Below are positions 1-9,182 of a stretch of 64,000 nt of DNA, piece by piece. Under the pieces are notes generated by a model. It was not told where the DNA came from, made no database searches, and saw only the letters and a list, made by a program, of their open reading frames with translations. How positions within the stretch are numbered: position 1 is the first letter of the stretch; each line of letters begins with the position of its first letter. Source of the DNA: Bradyrhizobium sp. CCGUVB1N3 (lineage in GTDB: Bacteria; Pseudomonadota; Alphaproteobacteria; Rhizobiales; Xanthobacteraceae); the NCBI RefSeq assembly GCF_024199925.1, contig NZ_JANADR010000001.1:3038001-3102000 (forward strand), read 5' to 3'. A program made the translations under genes and the position numbers.

Positions 1-1
1 T

Positions 2-148
2 CCCTTACTGGCGCGGCTCGCGCGCGTGCCGGAGACCATTCGCGGCTTCGGGCACGTGAAGGAAGGCAATATCAAGCAGGCGGAAGCCGAGAAGGCACGG
101 CTGGAGGCGGAGCTCGAAAACAGCCGCTTTGCGGCGGCAGCGGAATAA
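2..148 (+). CDS. C-terminal end of an indolepyruvate ferredoxin oxidoreductase-like protein (5' end outside window)
   Basis: An open frame enters from the left edge and ends at TAA 146-148, giving 48 residues. The segment VPETIRGFGHVKEGN followed by a charged helix resembles the C-terminal tail of large alphaproteobacterial indolepyruvate/2-oxoacid ferredoxin oxidoreductases, which decarboxylate aryl-pyruvates to aryl-acetyl-CoA with ferredoxin as acceptor. No cofactor-binding region lies inside the window, so the call rests on tail similarity alone. The gene is cut by the window edge, not broken. Confidence 0.5.
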   Translation, partial: PLLARLARVPETIRGFGHVKEGNIKQAEAEKARLEAELENSRFAAAAE

Positions 149-173
149 GTAGACGGGCGCGCCGCATTCTCAA

Positions 174-293
174 CCGTCATCGCCCGCCTTGTGCGCAATT
201 GCGCACTGGGGCGGGCGATCCAGTATTCCGGAGGCAGTGACGAATACGGAGAGGCCGCGGCGTACTGGATGCCCCGCTTTCGCGGGGTATGAC
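174..293. repeat. Palindromic intergenic repeat (REP-like)
   Basis: Nested inverted repeats fill the gap between two convergent genes. CGCCCGCC (181-188) pairs with GGCGGGCG (210-217) around a perfect 16-bp palindrome (191-206). Near the right end GCCCCGC pairs with GCGGGG across a TTTC loop. This type of element, containing a phrase like CCAGTATTCCGGAGGC, is scattered in Bradyrhizobium intergenic DNA (from memory, not searched). It may also act as a transcription stop for both flanking genes. Confidence 0.6.
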
Positions 294-306
294 AGCGGGG
301 GGATGG

Positions 307-2031
307 TCAGACCAACGCCGTGGCGACGCTTGGCGCGACGGTTAGACCCTCCGCCAGATGCCGTCCCGCGATGTACCCGAACGTCAGCGCCGGGCCTAGC
401 GTGATGCCCGCGCCCGGATAGTTGCCGTTCATGATCGAGCCCATGTCGTTGCCGCAGGCGTAGAGGCCGGCGATCGGCGTGCCGTCCTCGCGCAGCACGC
501 GGGCGTGGGCGTCGACCTTCATGCCGATGGCGGTGCCGAGATCGGCGGGGTAGATGCGAAGTGCGAAGAACGGCGCGCGGGCGACCGGCGCGACGCACGG
601 ATTGGGCTTGTGGCTGATATCGCCGAGATGGCGCTGATAGATGGTGCTGCCGCGGCCGAATTCGGGATCGCGGCCCTCGTGCGCATGGGCGTTGTAGTCG
701 GCGATGGTCGCGGCGAGCGAGGACGGCGCGACGCCGATCTTCTCCGCCAATTGCTCAATGCTCTTGGCCTCAACCAGTTCGCCGCTTCTGCCGTAGCGGC
801 GGTAATTCCAGGTGAAGGGCTTGATGCGGCCGAGGCCGTAGGTCCACAGGAAGTTGCGGTCGCAGATCAGGTAGAATGGCCGATCAGGCTCGCGATTACC
901 GTCGCGGAGCATGCCGAGCACGAACTCGTGGTATGACAGCGCCTCGTTGACGAAGCGGCGCCCCACCGCGTTGACGGCGATCACGCCCGGCTTGGCGCGG
1001 TCGGTCACCGTGTGCGGGAACACGCCGCGGCTGCCGTCGGCGCGGCGGAACAGCGAGGCCGGCACCCAATAGGCCGGGCTCGCGGCTTCCGTATTCAGCG
1101 CGGCTCCGCCTGCGGTCGCAAGCCGGAGTCCATCGCCGGTGCCGGCGGGCGTGGTCGCCGAGACATATCCCGCGGCAGCGGGAAAGAAGCGCTTGCGCAA
1201 GGGCGCATCGTGCGAGAAGCCGCCCGTTGCGAGAACCACGCCGCGGCGCGCCGCGATCACGCGGTCGCGCGAGCCATGGCGGATGGTCGCGCCGTTGACA
1301 CGGCCACCTTCGACGACGAGGTCCGCGACATCCGTGCTGAAGAGGATTTCGACCTGCCGTGCCAGCAGCGAAGCGTAGAGCCGCGCCGCAAGCGCGTTGC
1401 CGAGATGCAGCGTCGTGCCGCGTGGGCTGCGAAGCCGCTGCAGCGCATATTGCGAGATCAGATGCAGCGAGCGCAGCGTCGAGCGGACCGACTTTCCGAA
1501 CTTGCGCAGGTGCGGGATGTCGAGCCGGTTGACCATCATGCCGCCGAGCAACGTGAACTCCGGCAGCGGCGGCCGCAGCCGAGCGAAACTGGGGCCCAAT
1601 TTGGTGCCATCGAACACCACCGGCTCCAGCACGCGCCCGCCCGCGGTGGCGCCCAGCCGCTCCGGATAGTAGTCGGGATAGGCCATCACCGGCTGGAGGT
1701 GAACTTCGGTGTTGGCTTCGAGATAGGCAATGGCCTCCGGCCCGCGCGCAAGGAATGCGGCGCGCAAGCCCGCATTGGCAAGCTCGGGCACGGTGCTCGC
1801 GAGGTACTGGACGGCATCGGTGACGCTGTCGGGGAGCCCCGCCTCTCTCATCTTGCCATTGGCCGGGATCCAGACCATGCCGCCGGACCAGGCCGTCGTG
1901 CCGCCGACGAACGCGGTCTTCTCGATCACCAGAACACGCAGGCCCTCGGCGGCCGCGACGGCCGCCGCCGTCATGCCGCCGGCACCGGCGCCGATCACGA
2001 TGACGTCGTAGGTCTCATGCGCCGGCATCAT
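307..2031 (-). CDS. FAD-dependent oxidoreductase, 3-ketosteroid dehydrogenase / fumarate-reductase flavoprotein type
   Basis: This 574-residue flavoprotein belongs to the FAD_binding_2 family, which includes 3-oxosteroid 1-dehydrogenases and fumarate reductase-like enzymes. The N-terminus has the dinucleotide motif GAGAGG (residues 14-19) and then the family motif ending in FVGGTTAWSGG. The C-terminus carries GLYACGNDMGSIM and GNYPGAGITLGPALTFG, where the isoalloxazine ring is closed in, as in KstD proteins. No signal peptide is seen, so it is probably cytoplasmic. The first ATG of a MM pair is used. It is the last gene of a minus-strand stretch and has no adjacent steroid genes, so the substrate is unknown; delta-1 desaturation of a cyclic ketone is one possibility. 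Confidence 0.75.
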   Translation of the reverse strand: MMPAHETYDVIVIGAGAGGMTAAAVAAAEGLRVLVIEKTAFVGGTTAWSGGMVWIPANGKMREAGLPDSVTDAVQYLASTVPELANAGLRAAFLARGPEAIAYLEANTEVHLQPVMAYPDYYPERLGATAGGRVLEPVVFDGTKLGPSFARLRPPLPEFTLLGGMMVNRLDIPHLRKFGKSVRSTLRSLHLISQYALQRLRSPRGTTLHLGNALAARLYASLLARQVEILFSTDVADLVVEGGRVNGATIRHGSRDRVIAARRGVVLATGGFSHDAPLRKRFFPAAAGYVSATTPAGTGDGLRLATAGGAALNTEAASPAYWVPASLFRRADGSRGVFPHTVTDRAKPGVIAVNAVGRRFVNEALSYHEFVLGMLRDGNREPDRPFYLICDRNFLWTYGLGRIKPFTWNYRRYGRSGELVEAKSIEQLAEKIGVAPSSLAATIADYNAHAHEGRDPEFGRGSTIYQRHLGDISHKPNPCVAPVARAPFFALRIYPADLGTAIGMKVDAHARVLREDGTPIAGLYACGNDMGSIMNGNYPGAGITLGPALTFGYIAGRHLAEGLTVAPSVATALV

Positions 2032-2092
2032 GCGGCAAATTTCCGGGACCGAGGCATGCTCCCGTCATACCTCGCCCTGCCTGTCCCGCGCT

Positions 2093-2962
2093 CTATTTTT
2101 TTGCGTCGCCCGGGAGCAGCCCTGCCTTTGCCGCCGGCCCGTCCGGCTCGATCTGGGCGAGCAGCGCGCCCATCTTGTTCTCGACGCCGGCGAGCACCGC
2201 ATGGCGCCGCGGGATCGGGGCGGTCTGGCCGGCGACGCCGATATAGGCGCGGCGGACGTAACCGTGGCGGATGATCTCCGACAGCACGAATTGCGCGGTG
2301 TTGCTCGCAACCGCAAAACAGATGCCCTGCGCGCCGCTGATAATGGCGGTGTTGATGCCGATCACCTCGGAATTCGACGAGACCAGCGGCCCGCCGGAAT
2401 TGCCGGGGTTGAGCGCGGCGTCGGTCTGGATGACGTCCTCGATCGTCCGGCCACTCACCGAGCGGATCGAGCGTCCGAGCGCGGAGACCACGCCGGCGGT
2501 CACGGTGGACTCGAATCCCAAGGGATTGCCGATCGCGATCACGAGCTGGCCGCGCCGCAAGCCCTTCGAATTGCCGAGCGCGGCGTAGCGGAGGTCGCGG
2601 ACCCCGTCGGCACGCAGGAGCGCAAGGTCGGTGTCGGGGTCGACGCCGAGCACACGGGCATCGCCAACATGGCCCTCGATATCCCGCAGCCGGATCTCCT
2701 TGGACGAACCGACGACGTGGCTGTTGGTGAGCACCAGGCCATCCGGCGAGATCACGATGCCGGAGCCGAGGCCGCCGCGCTCGCGGCCGTTCGGCACCTT
2801 TGGTCCGGTCTCAACGCGGACCACAGCGGGCCCGACCCTTTCCGTCACGCCGATCACGGCATTGGAATAGGCATCGAGCAGGTGCTGGTCGTCGACTGGC
2901 GTGGATGGGACGGCTTGCGATGACAAGCTGCCACCGCTGAGATCTGAGGTGAAATCTAACAT
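2093..2962 (-). CDS. HtrA/DegP-like trypsin-fold serine protease with truncated PDZ domain
   Basis: A 289-residue S1C-type protease. The catalytic triad is visible as His82 in LTNSHVV, Asp112 in DTDLALLR and Ser189 in NPGNSGGPL, so the protease domain looks active. The PDZ domain begins around residue 240 but stops at LLPGD followed by AKK and a TAG. Family members continue with a strand such as VVIRLDG and about 40 more residues, so the second half of the PDZ fold is missing. An A-run lies exactly at the break, which suggests a frameshift or recent 3' loss. No signal peptide is visible, which is unusual for a periplasmic HtrA; it may be cytoplasmic or use an unrecognised export route. Confidence 0.85.
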   Translation of the reverse strand: MLDFTSDLSGGSLSSQAVPSTPVDDQHLLDAYSNAVIGVTERVGPAVVRVETGPKVPNGRERGGLGSGIVISPDGLVLTNSHVVGSSKEIRLRDIEGHVGDARVLGVDPDTDLALLRADGVRDLRYAALGNSKGLRRGQLVIAIGNPLGFESTVTAGVVSALGRSIRSVSGRTIEDVIQTDAALNPGNSGGPLVSSNSEVIGINTAIISGAQGICFAVASNTAQFVLSEIIRHGYVRRAYIGVAGQTAPIPRRHAVLAGVENKMGALLAQIEPDGPAAKAGLLPGDAKK

Positions 2963-3034
2963 GGCGAATTTCCTTCGCGCGTCAGATGGTTACCTCGGAC
3001 TTATAATGCAAGTCGCCCGCTCTTCACGAACTGC

Positions 3035-3484
3035 TTAACTGACCTGACGCATCGTGTGAGCTCGGGCCTTGACCTGGTCGAGCAGCGACCAATCGCCGTC
3101 TTCCAGCACGTGCCCTTTGGGGAAAGGCGCGCGCGGCTCGAGCCCGAGCGAGCGCAGCACCCGGTCATCGCGATAGTAGCACTGCAACACGACGCGGACG
3201 AGGGTTGCCGCCGGGGCACCCCCATCAGCGCGGAAAGTCTGGGCAACACCATCGCGCGCGCCGGCATCGAGCTCGGCGAGCGGCATGCCGGCGAGGCGGG
3301 CGAGATGATCGAGCGCCGTGGCCACCGGCTTGGTATCGCGGCCGAGGGTCGCGAGGATGTCGGCCTGGATGAGACCATCATCCGCCCCGGGCACGCGGTA
3401 CTCCTCGCTCGCCGGGATGATCATGGCCGCAATGGTGCGCAGGTCCTGGCGCTGCCGCGGCGTGAGGGTGAGCTGATTTGGCAT
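3035..3484 (-). CDS. Small subunit of a GMC-type dehydrogenase (gluconate 2-dehydrogenase subunit 3-like)
   Basis: A 149-residue protein starting 9 bp after the stop of the upstream GMC flavoprotein, so the two are clearly co-transcribed. The N-terminus LTPRQRQDLRTIAAMIIPA and the short helical make-up match the small partner subunits (gluconate 2-dehydrogenase subunit 3 type) that accompany GMC dehydrogenases. Members of that family are usually Tat-exported; here no twin-arginine or Sec signal is visible, and the GMC partner also lacks one. The pair may therefore act in the cytoplasm. A role in folding or stabilising the flavoprotein is inferred from the family. Confidence 0.65.
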   Translation of the reverse strand: MPNQLTLTPRQRQDLRTIAAMIIPASEEYRVPGADDGLIQADILATLGRDTKPVATALDHLARLAGMPLAELDAGARDGVAQTFRADGGAPAATLVRVVLQCYYRDDRVLRSLGLEPRAPFPKGHVLEDGDWSLLDQVKARAHTMRQVS

Positions 3485-3493
3485 GGCGATCCT

Positions 3494-5092
3494 CTAGTCG
3501 AAGAGATTGGCGAGGCGCTGCTTCATCTGGTCGGCGACGTAGAGCGCGATGGCCTGGATGGTCGAGGTCGGGTTCACACCGCCCGAGGTGACGAAGACGC
3601 TGCCGTCGACGATGAACAGGTTTTTGACATCGTGCGAGCGGCCCCATTCATTGACCACGGAGCGCTCGGGGTCGGTGCCCATCCGCGCGGTGCCGAGCAG
3701 ATGCCAGCCGCCCCAGGGGATCGGACTGTTGACGCAGATGTCCGTGGCCCCCGCGGTTTCGAGAAACTCCCGGCCGCGGGCCAGCGCATGCCCCATCATC
3801 CTCTGGCTGTTCTCGCTGATGGTGTAGTCGATCCTCGGCGCGGGAATGCCGTGGCTGTCCGTCAGGACGGGATCGAGCGTGACCCGATTGTGCTCTTCAG
3901 GCAGGTCCTCGCAGATCGCGGAGAACCCCAGCCGATGGCCGTTGAGCTTGCGGAACACGCGGTGATGATCCGCACCCCAGGGCAGAATACCATTCTGCTC
4001 GCTCACGACCGCCTCGAACACCGGTCCTGCGCCGCGCACGAACTGGACGCCGTAGCCGCGGACGAAGCCGCGCGACAGGTTGGTGTCGTAAAACTCCTTG
4101 CTCCACAGGCAGGTCGGCGGCGCGCGATTACTGTCAGTCGGCTCCGTGACATAGCCGTAGATCTGCGCGTAAGGGTGGAACATGAGGTTCCTGCCGACCA
4201 GGCCTGATGAATTGGCAAGCCCGTTCGGGAAAAGGCCTGAGGCCGAGTTCAGCAGAAGTCGCGGCGTGCCGACGCCATTGCAGGCGATGATGACGACATG
4301 CGCTCCCTGGAACTGCTCGACGCCGTCCTTGTCGTAATAGACGACGCCCGAGGCCATGCCGTTCTCGTCAGTCGTGATCTCGCGGACGCGGCAGTGGGTA
4401 CGCAGCTCGACGCCGGCGCGGATCGCGTGCGGCCAATAGGTGATGTCGGTCGAAGCTTTGGCGCCTTGCGCGCAGGCCGGAGTGCAATGGCCGAGATTGA
4501 TGCAGCGCGCCCTGCCCTCGTAGTCCATCGTCGCGACCGTCGTATCCGACGGCCACCAGTGCCAGCCGAGTTTGTTCATGGCCTTGGCGACGAGGGGACC
4601 GGAAAGCCCGAGCGGCTGCGGCGGCATCGGCGGATGGGTCAGCGGCGAGAGCGGATCGCCTGACAGGCCCGATGTGCCCATGATCCGGTCGTTCTCCTCG
4701 AAGAACGGCACCAGCGTGTCGTAGTCGATCGGCCAGTCGTCGGCGACGCCGTCCAGCGTCTTCACCCTGAAATCGGAGGGATGCAGCCGCGGCCAGTGCG
4801 CGGTGTACATCACCGTCGAGCCGCCGACCGCGTTGAAATTGACGACCTTGATCGGGGAGTTGTCGTCGTTGATCGGATAGTCCTCGGGCCGGCCACGGAT
4901 GTTCGGACTGGTCGACCATTCGCCGTAGAACCTGGCTTCCCAATCCCGGCCGGTGCTCGGATAATCCGACGGCTTCATCCAATCGCCCTGCTCGAGACAG
5001 AGGATGTGCATCTTGGTCTCGGCGAGGGACCAGGCGACCGCGGCTCCGGAGGCACCGGCGCCGATGATCAAGACGTCCACGGGATCGTTCAT
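3494..5092 (-). CDS. GMC family FAD oxidoreductase (sugar/alcohol dehydrogenase large subunit)
   Basis: A 532-residue glucose-methanol-choline family flavoprotein. The Rossmann motif GAGASG is at residues 11-16, GGSTVMYTAHWPRLHP follows the family's second FAD segment, and the C-terminus has the active-site region GGWHLLGTARMGTDP and then GGVNPTSTIQAIAL. The start ATG at 5092 has a GGAGG ribosome site about 12 bases upstream; the longer open frame to 5272 adds a non-homologous 60-residue extension and is rejected. It lies directly before the small-subunit gene. Relatives oxidise gluconate, sorbitol or fructose and pass electrons to a cytochrome c subunit, but no cytochrome gene is adjacent. 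Confidence 0.85.
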   Translation of the reverse strand: MNDPVDVLIIGAGASGAAVAWSLAETKMHILCLEQGDWMKPSDYPSTGRDWEARFYGEWSTSPNIRGRPEDYPINDDNSPIKVVNFNAVGGSTVMYTAHWPRLHPSDFRVKTLDGVADDWPIDYDTLVPFFEENDRIMGTSGLSGDPLSPLTHPPMPPQPLGLSGPLVAKAMNKLGWHWWPSDTTVATMDYEGRARCINLGHCTPACAQGAKASTDITYWPHAIRAGVELRTHCRVREITTDENGMASGVVYYDKDGVEQFQGAHVVIIACNGVGTPRLLLNSASGLFPNGLANSSGLVGRNLMFHPYAQIYGYVTEPTDSNRAPPTCLWSKEFYDTNLSRGFVRGYGVQFVRGAGPVFEAVVSEQNGILPWGADHHRVFRKLNGHRLGFSAICEDLPEEHNRVTLDPVLTDSHGIPAPRIDYTISENSQRMMGHALARGREFLETAGATDICVNSPIPWGGWHLLGTARMGTDPERSVVNEWGRSHDVKNLFIVDGSVFVTSGGVNPTSTIQAIALYVADQMKQRLANLFD

Positions 5093-5289
5093 GCCAAAGT
5101 CATCCTCCCGCCCTCGCCGCTTCCCGGGCGATTGAGCCTTGCGTGCAGCGTCAAACGATAGGGTCAGAGCAGCCGGCGAGTAAAGCCGCAGCGGACGAAT
5201 GTCAGGCTTCGCTGGGCGCAGACCATTGGTGTTGCAATGTCGAGATGCTAGAGAACCCTCGCGAAAGAGCAAATCGATAGCGAGAACGT

Positions 5290-6078
5290 ATGACCTTCCA
5301 AAATTCCTTTGCCGCTGCCCGCGCTGCCGCGCTTGTCTTGTTTCTCGCTATCCTCGGCTGCGTCGCCGATACCGGGCCTGGCTTCGCCTTAACGGCCAGT
5401 GCAACGGTGCGGGATGGCAACTCCATCCAGCTCGGCGACGCGACCTACCGGCTGGACGGTGTCGACGCGCCGGAACTGGACCAGGTCTGCATCGACGACC
5501 ACGCCGATCCCTGGACCTGCGGGCTGGAGGCGCGCGATCAGCTTGCGAAGCTGATCGACGGCCGCAACGTACGCTGCGACGATGTCGGGCCGGAGAAGAG
5601 CTTTGGCAAGCGTCACCGCGCCATCTGCACGGCCGAGGGCGACAAGGCGAGCCTGAACGAGCAGCTCGTCCGCCTAGGCTTTGCCGTCGCGCGCGAGCCG
5701 ATCAAGGCGAACGTCAAGCCGGCCGCCGCCGAGGCCAAGACGAATTCGGCCGGCATCTGGAAGGGCTGCTTTGTTGCACCGCAGGAATTCCGCACCGGCA
5801 AGAAGGACGGCGCGCTGCTCGGCGCCGCCTGCCGCTCCGACCGCGACAAGGAGATCCGCACGGTGCTGTTTCCGGACGAGCTGACCATGCCGCCGAACTG
5901 CAGCATCAAGGGCAAGCTCGCGGTGCGCGCGCGCGTCACCGGCAACATCGGCATCTATCATCTGCGGGGCTGCCCGAGCTATCCGGCGACGACGAAGCCG
6001 GACCGCTGGTTTTGCTCGGAGGACGACGCGTTAGCCGCGGGCTTCCGCAAGGCGTATAACTGCCGGCGGCCGAAGTGA
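5290..6078 (+). CDS. Secreted thermonuclease-fold (SNase-like) protein
   Basis: A 262-residue protein with an N-terminal signal segment (hydrophobic from residue 12 to 23, ending ILGC, so a lipoprotein is possible). It is followed by a staphylococcal-nuclease-like OB fold: [12 protein letters not shown] (54-65), FGKRHRAIC (105-113) and [13 protein letters not shown] (122-134) are typical SNase-domain strands. The region after residue 150 is Cys-rich (eight cysteines) and not part of the classical fold, perhaps a disulfide-stabilised periplasmic extension. It is transcribed away from the GMC operon and converges on cyoD. Nuclease activity is inferred; the exact catalytic Arg/Glu set could not be assigned with certainty. 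Confidence 0.7.
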   Translation: MTFQNSFAAARAAALVLFLAILGCVADTGPGFALTASATVRDGNSIQLGDATYRLDGVDAPELDQVCIDDHADPWTCGLEARDQLAKLIDGRNVRCDDVGPEKSFGKRHRAICTAEGDKASLNEQLVRLGFAVAREPIKANVKPAAAEAKTNSAGIWKGCFVAPQEFRTGKKDGALLGAACRSDRDKEIRTVLFPDELTMPPNCSIKGKLAVRARVTGNIGIYHLRGCPSYPATTKPDRWFCSEDDALAAGFRKAYNCRRPK

Positions 6079-6098
6079 GCTGAGCGGCGCGTCTTTCG

Positions 6099-6124
6099 CC
6101 TCTCCCCGTAAGAACGGGGAGAGG
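6099..6124. terminator. Strong hairpin between convergent genes
   Basis: CTCTCCCCGT pairs with ACGGGGAGAG around an AAGA loop, with one extra C-G pair at the base (11-bp stem). It lies 20 bp after the nuclease-like gene and 30 bp before the stop of cyoD, so it can serve both strands. No T-run follows, so intrinsic termination is uncertain. Similar CTCTCCCCG hairpins are common between genes in these genomes. Confidence 0.5.
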
Positions 6125-6154
6125 GAGAGGAGACAGCCTGCTCCCCTCACGCGC

Positions 6155-6544
6155 TCACTGCATCCGCATGATCTGGTCCATCGCCGGCATGTTCTCGTTC
6201 AGATGCGACATGATCCAGACCGAGCCGCCGACCACCAGGACGACGATCAGCAGCCCGAACGCCAGCGCCAGCACGTTGTTGGTGTTGTCGGGGCCGGTGG
6301 TGATGTGCAGGAAGAACACGAGATGCACGCCCATCTGGGCGATCGCGAGCACGATGATGGCGACGGGGATGGAGGGTTGCCAGACGAGGTTCGTGCCGGC
6401 GATGAAGAACGACGTTGCCGTGAGCAGGAGGGCAAGGACCAGGCCGACGACGTAGCCGATGATTCGGGTGCCGACGCTATGCTGCTCTTCCTCGCCGGGC
6501 GCGAGGTCGTGCTCGTGGACGCCATGCTGTGACAGATCGCTCAT
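6155..6544 (-). CDS. cyoD: Cytochrome o ubiquinol oxidase subunit IV
   Basis: A 129-residue membrane protein, last gene of the cyoABCD operon. It has a hydrophilic N-terminus with His and Glu and then three transmembrane helices, with the family signature GVHLVFFLHI in the second. The start ATG overlaps the stop of cyoC (ATGA), showing translational coupling; a longer open frame reading into cyoC is rejected. Subunit IV assists assembly of the bo3-type quinol oxidase, a proton-pumping terminal oxidase of the inner membrane. The heme O synthase gene cyoE does not follow; the operon ends at the convergent nuclease gene. Confidence 0.95.
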   Translation of the reverse strand: MSDLSQHGVHEHDLAPGEEEQHSVGTRIIGYVVGLVLALLLTATSFFIAGTNLVWQPSIPVAIIVLAIAQMGVHLVFFLHITTGPDNTNNVLALAFGLLIVVLVVGGSVWIMSHLNENMPAMDQIMRMQ

Positions 6545-7182
6545 GGCGCGCCTCCAAGCAGATAGACGACCGAAAAGACCGCGACCCAGATGATGTCGAG
6601 CGCGTGCCAGAACAGCGCAAAACACGTCATGCGGCGCAGGATGTCGGCACGAAAGCCCTTGGCGAAGACCTGGGCCATCATGGTGAGAAGCCACAGCACG
6701 CCGGCCGTGACGTGCAGGCCGTGGCACCCTACGAGCGAGAAGAACGCGGTCAGGAACGCGCTGCGCGAGGGTCCATAACCACGGGAAACCAGGTCGGCGA
6801 ATTCGCGGAACTCGATGGTGAGGAACGCAAGGCCCAGCACGCAGGTCACGGCCATGCCGAGATAGAACCAGAGCCGGTTGCGGACGTCGGCTGCGATGCT
6901 CGCCATGCCGCAGGTGAAGCTCGACAGCAGCAGGCAGACCGTCTCGATCGCCACGTTCCGCTGCTCGAAAATCTCCGAGCCCTTCGGCCCATCGGCGGTC
7001 TGGCCAACCAGCACCGCATAGGCTGCGAAGAAGCAGGAGAACATCACGATGTCGGAGAGCAGGAAGACCCAGAAACCGTAGGCGGTCACGATCCGCTTCG
7101 ACGCCGGCCCGGGATGCTCAACCACGAGCCCGATGTGATGCGGGTCGGCATGCGCGTGCCCGACGGTTGCGGTCATTGCCAT
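6541..7182 (-). CDS. cyoC: Cytochrome o ubiquinol oxidase subunit III
   Basis: A 213-residue protein with five predicted transmembrane helices, matching heme-copper oxidase subunit III. Typical segments are FWVFLLSDIVMFSCFFAAY, GCHGLHVTAGVLWLL and ALFWHALDIIWVAVFSVVYL. Its start overlaps the stop of cyoB by one base and its stop overlaps cyoD. It is part of the inner-membrane bo3 complex that oxidises ubiquinol and reduces oxygen; subunit III is not redox-active but stabilises the complex. Length and motifs are normal. Confidence 0.95.
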   Translation of the reverse strand: MAMTATVGHAHADPHHIGLVVEHPGPASKRIVTAYGFWVFLLSDIVMFSCFFAAYAVLVGQTADGPKGSEIFEQRNVAIETVCLLLSSFTCGMASIAADVRNRLWFYLGMAVTCVLGLAFLTIEFREFADLVSRGYGPSRSAFLTAFFSLVGCHGLHVTAGVLWLLTMMAQVFAKGFRADILRRMTCFALFWHALDIIWVAVFSVVYLLGGAP

Positions 7183-9182
7183 TAGACAGTCCCTGCGAGG
7201 CTGACGAGATTGCGCCGTTCTTCGAGATTGGCACGGTCAATGCGCGCGACTTCGGCGGCCGGAATGACGTATTCGTCATGGTCGCGCCAGGCGAAAACGA
7301 CGAAGGTCGCCCACGCGCCAATCACACCCACAATCACCATCCACCAGATGTGCCAGATCAACGCAAAGCCCATGATGGTGGCGAAGAAGGCGCAGACGAA
7401 GCCGGTCGGCGAGTTCCGGGGCATCTCGATGTTCTGATATTCGGGCTCGGCGTGCTCGAATTGCTGCTGCTTGGCCTTTGCCTTCATCTCCCAATAGGCG
7501 TCCTCGCCGCGCACGTCCGGATAGAAGGCGAAGTTGAACACCGGCGGCGGCGACGATGTCGCCCATTCCAGCGACCGGCCGTCCCAGGGATCGCCGGTGC
7601 GGTCACGCAAGGCTTCGCGGTTGCGGATGCTGACGACGAGTTGCATGACCTGGCAGATCACGCCGATCGACAGCACGGCCATGCCGATCGCGGCCACGAA
7701 CATCCAGGGACGCCAGGCCGCGACGTCGTAATGCTGCATGCGCCGCGTCATGCCGAGCATGCCCACGATATAGAGCGGCATGAAGGTGATCCAGAAGCCG
7801 GTGAAGGTGAACCAGAAGGCCGCCTTGCCCCAACGTTCGTCGAGGCGGAAGCCGAACGCCTTCGGGAACCAGTATTCGAAGCCTGCGAAGGCGCCGAACA
7901 GCACGCCGCCAATGATGACGTTGTGGAAATGCGCGACCAGGAACATGCTGTTGTGCAGCATGAAGTCGGCCGGCGGCACGGCGACCAGCACGCCCGTCAG
8001 GCCGCCGATGATGAAGGTTACCATGAAGCCGACGGACCAAAGCATCGGCGTCGCGAAGCGGATACGGCCGCCATACATCGTGAACAGCCAGTTGTAGATC
8101 TTCACCCCCGTCGGCACCGCGATGATCATGCTGGCAATGCCGAAGATGGCGTTGACGTCGGGACCTGCGCCCATCGTGAAGAAGTGGTGCAGCCAGACCA
8201 TGAAGGAGATGACGCAGATCGCCATGGTGGCGAGCACCATGGAGCGGTAGCCGAACAGCGGCTTTCCGGAAAAGGTCGACACCACCTCCGAGTAGATGCC
8301 GAAGGCCGGCAGAACGAGGATGTAGACCTCCGGATGTCCCCACGCCCAGATCAGGTTCATGAACATCATGACGTTGCCACCGGCTTCGTTGGTGAAGAAG
8401 TGGAAGCCGAGATAGCGGTCGAGCAGCAGCATCGCGAGCGTGGCGGTAAGGATCGGGAAGGCTGCGACGATCAGCAGGTTCGAGGCCAGCGTCGTCCAGC
8501 AGAACATCGGCATGCGCAGATAGTTCATACCCCTGGTGCGCAGCTTCAGCACGGTGGTCACGAGGTTGATGCCGGCGACCAGCGTGCCGACGCCGGAGAT
8601 CTGAAGAGACCAGGCGTAGTAGTCGACGCCGACGCCCGGCGAATAGGTCAATCCCGACAGCGGCGGAAAGGCAAGCCAGCCGGTGCGTGCGAATTCGCCG
8701 ACCACGAGCGAGACGTTGACTAGCAGCGCGCCAGTCGCGGTCAGCCAGAAACCGACCGAATTCAGCGTCGGAAAGGCGACGTCGCGCACGCCAAGTTGCA
8801 GCGGCACGACGAGGTTCATCAGGCCGATCACGAACGGCATCGCCACGAAGAAGATCATGATGGTGCCGTGGGCCGAGAAGATCTGATTGTAGTGCTCCGG
8901 CGGCAGATAGCCTTGCGACTGGTAGGAGACCGCCTGCTGGATCCGCATCATGATGGCATCGCTGCCGCCGCGCAGCAGCATCACGGAAGCGAGCAGGATG
9001 TACATGACGCCAATGCGCTTGTGATCGACGCTGGTGATCCATTCGTGCCAGAGATAGGGCAGATGTCCCTTGACCACGACCCAGGCCAGCACCGCGAAGA
9101 TCCCGACCAGCACCACGCCGCCGGCGATCAGCGGGATCGGCTGGTCGAACGGGATCGCAGACCAATCGAGCTTACCGAGCAT
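7182..9182 (-). CDS. cyoB: Cytochrome o ubiquinol oxidase subunit I
   Basis: The catalytic heme-copper subunit, 666 residues from the ATG at 9182 (MLGKLDW), which has GGAG just upstream; a start 30 bp earlier would overlap cyoA more deeply. All key ligands are present: [12 protein letters not shown] (low-spin heme His), [15 protein letters not shown] (CuB His and cross-linked Tyr), WLHHFFTMG (the two CuB His) and [11 protein letters not shown] (high-spin and low-spin heme His). Around 15 transmembrane helices are expected, as in Escherichia coli CyoB. With cyoA, cyoC and cyoD it forms a ubiquinol:oxygen oxidoreductase that pumps protons. Confidence 0.97.
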   Translation of the reverse strand: MLGKLDWSAIPFDQPIPLIAGGVVLVGIFAVLAWVVVKGHLPYLWHEWITSVDHKRIGVMYILLASVMLLRGGSDAIMMRIQQAVSYQSQGYLPPEHYNQIFSAHGTIMIFFVAMPFVIGLMNLVVPLQLGVRDVAFPTLNSVGFWLTATGALLVNVSLVVGEFARTGWLAFPPLSGLTYSPGVGVDYYAWSLQISGVGTLVAGINLVTTVLKLRTRGMNYLRMPMFCWTTLASNLLIVAAFPILTATLAMLLLDRYLGFHFFTNEAGGNVMMFMNLIWAWGHPEVYILVLPAFGIYSEVVSTFSGKPLFGYRSMVLATMAICVISFMVWLHHFFTMGAGPDVNAIFGIASMIIAVPTGVKIYNWLFTMYGGRIRFATPMLWSVGFMVTFIIGGLTGVLVAVPPADFMLHNSMFLVAHFHNVIIGGVLFGAFAGFEYWFPKAFGFRLDERWGKAAFWFTFTGFWITFMPLYIVGMLGMTRRMQHYDVAAWRPWMFVAAIGMAVLSIGVICQVMQLVVSIRNREALRDRTGDPWDGRSLEWATSSPPPVFNFAFYPDVRGEDAYWEMKAKAKQQQFEHAEPEYQNIEMPRNSPTGFVCAFFATIMGFALIWHIWWMVIVGVIGAWATFVVFAWRDHDEYVIPAAEVARIDRANLEERRNLVSLAGTV

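Noticed and set aside
189..404. 71-codon frame in the palindromic repeat near the left edge
   Set aside because: Its peptide (SSIPEAV, CPAFAGYD) is the usual translation of the intergenic repeat and runs antisense into the flavoprotein gene.
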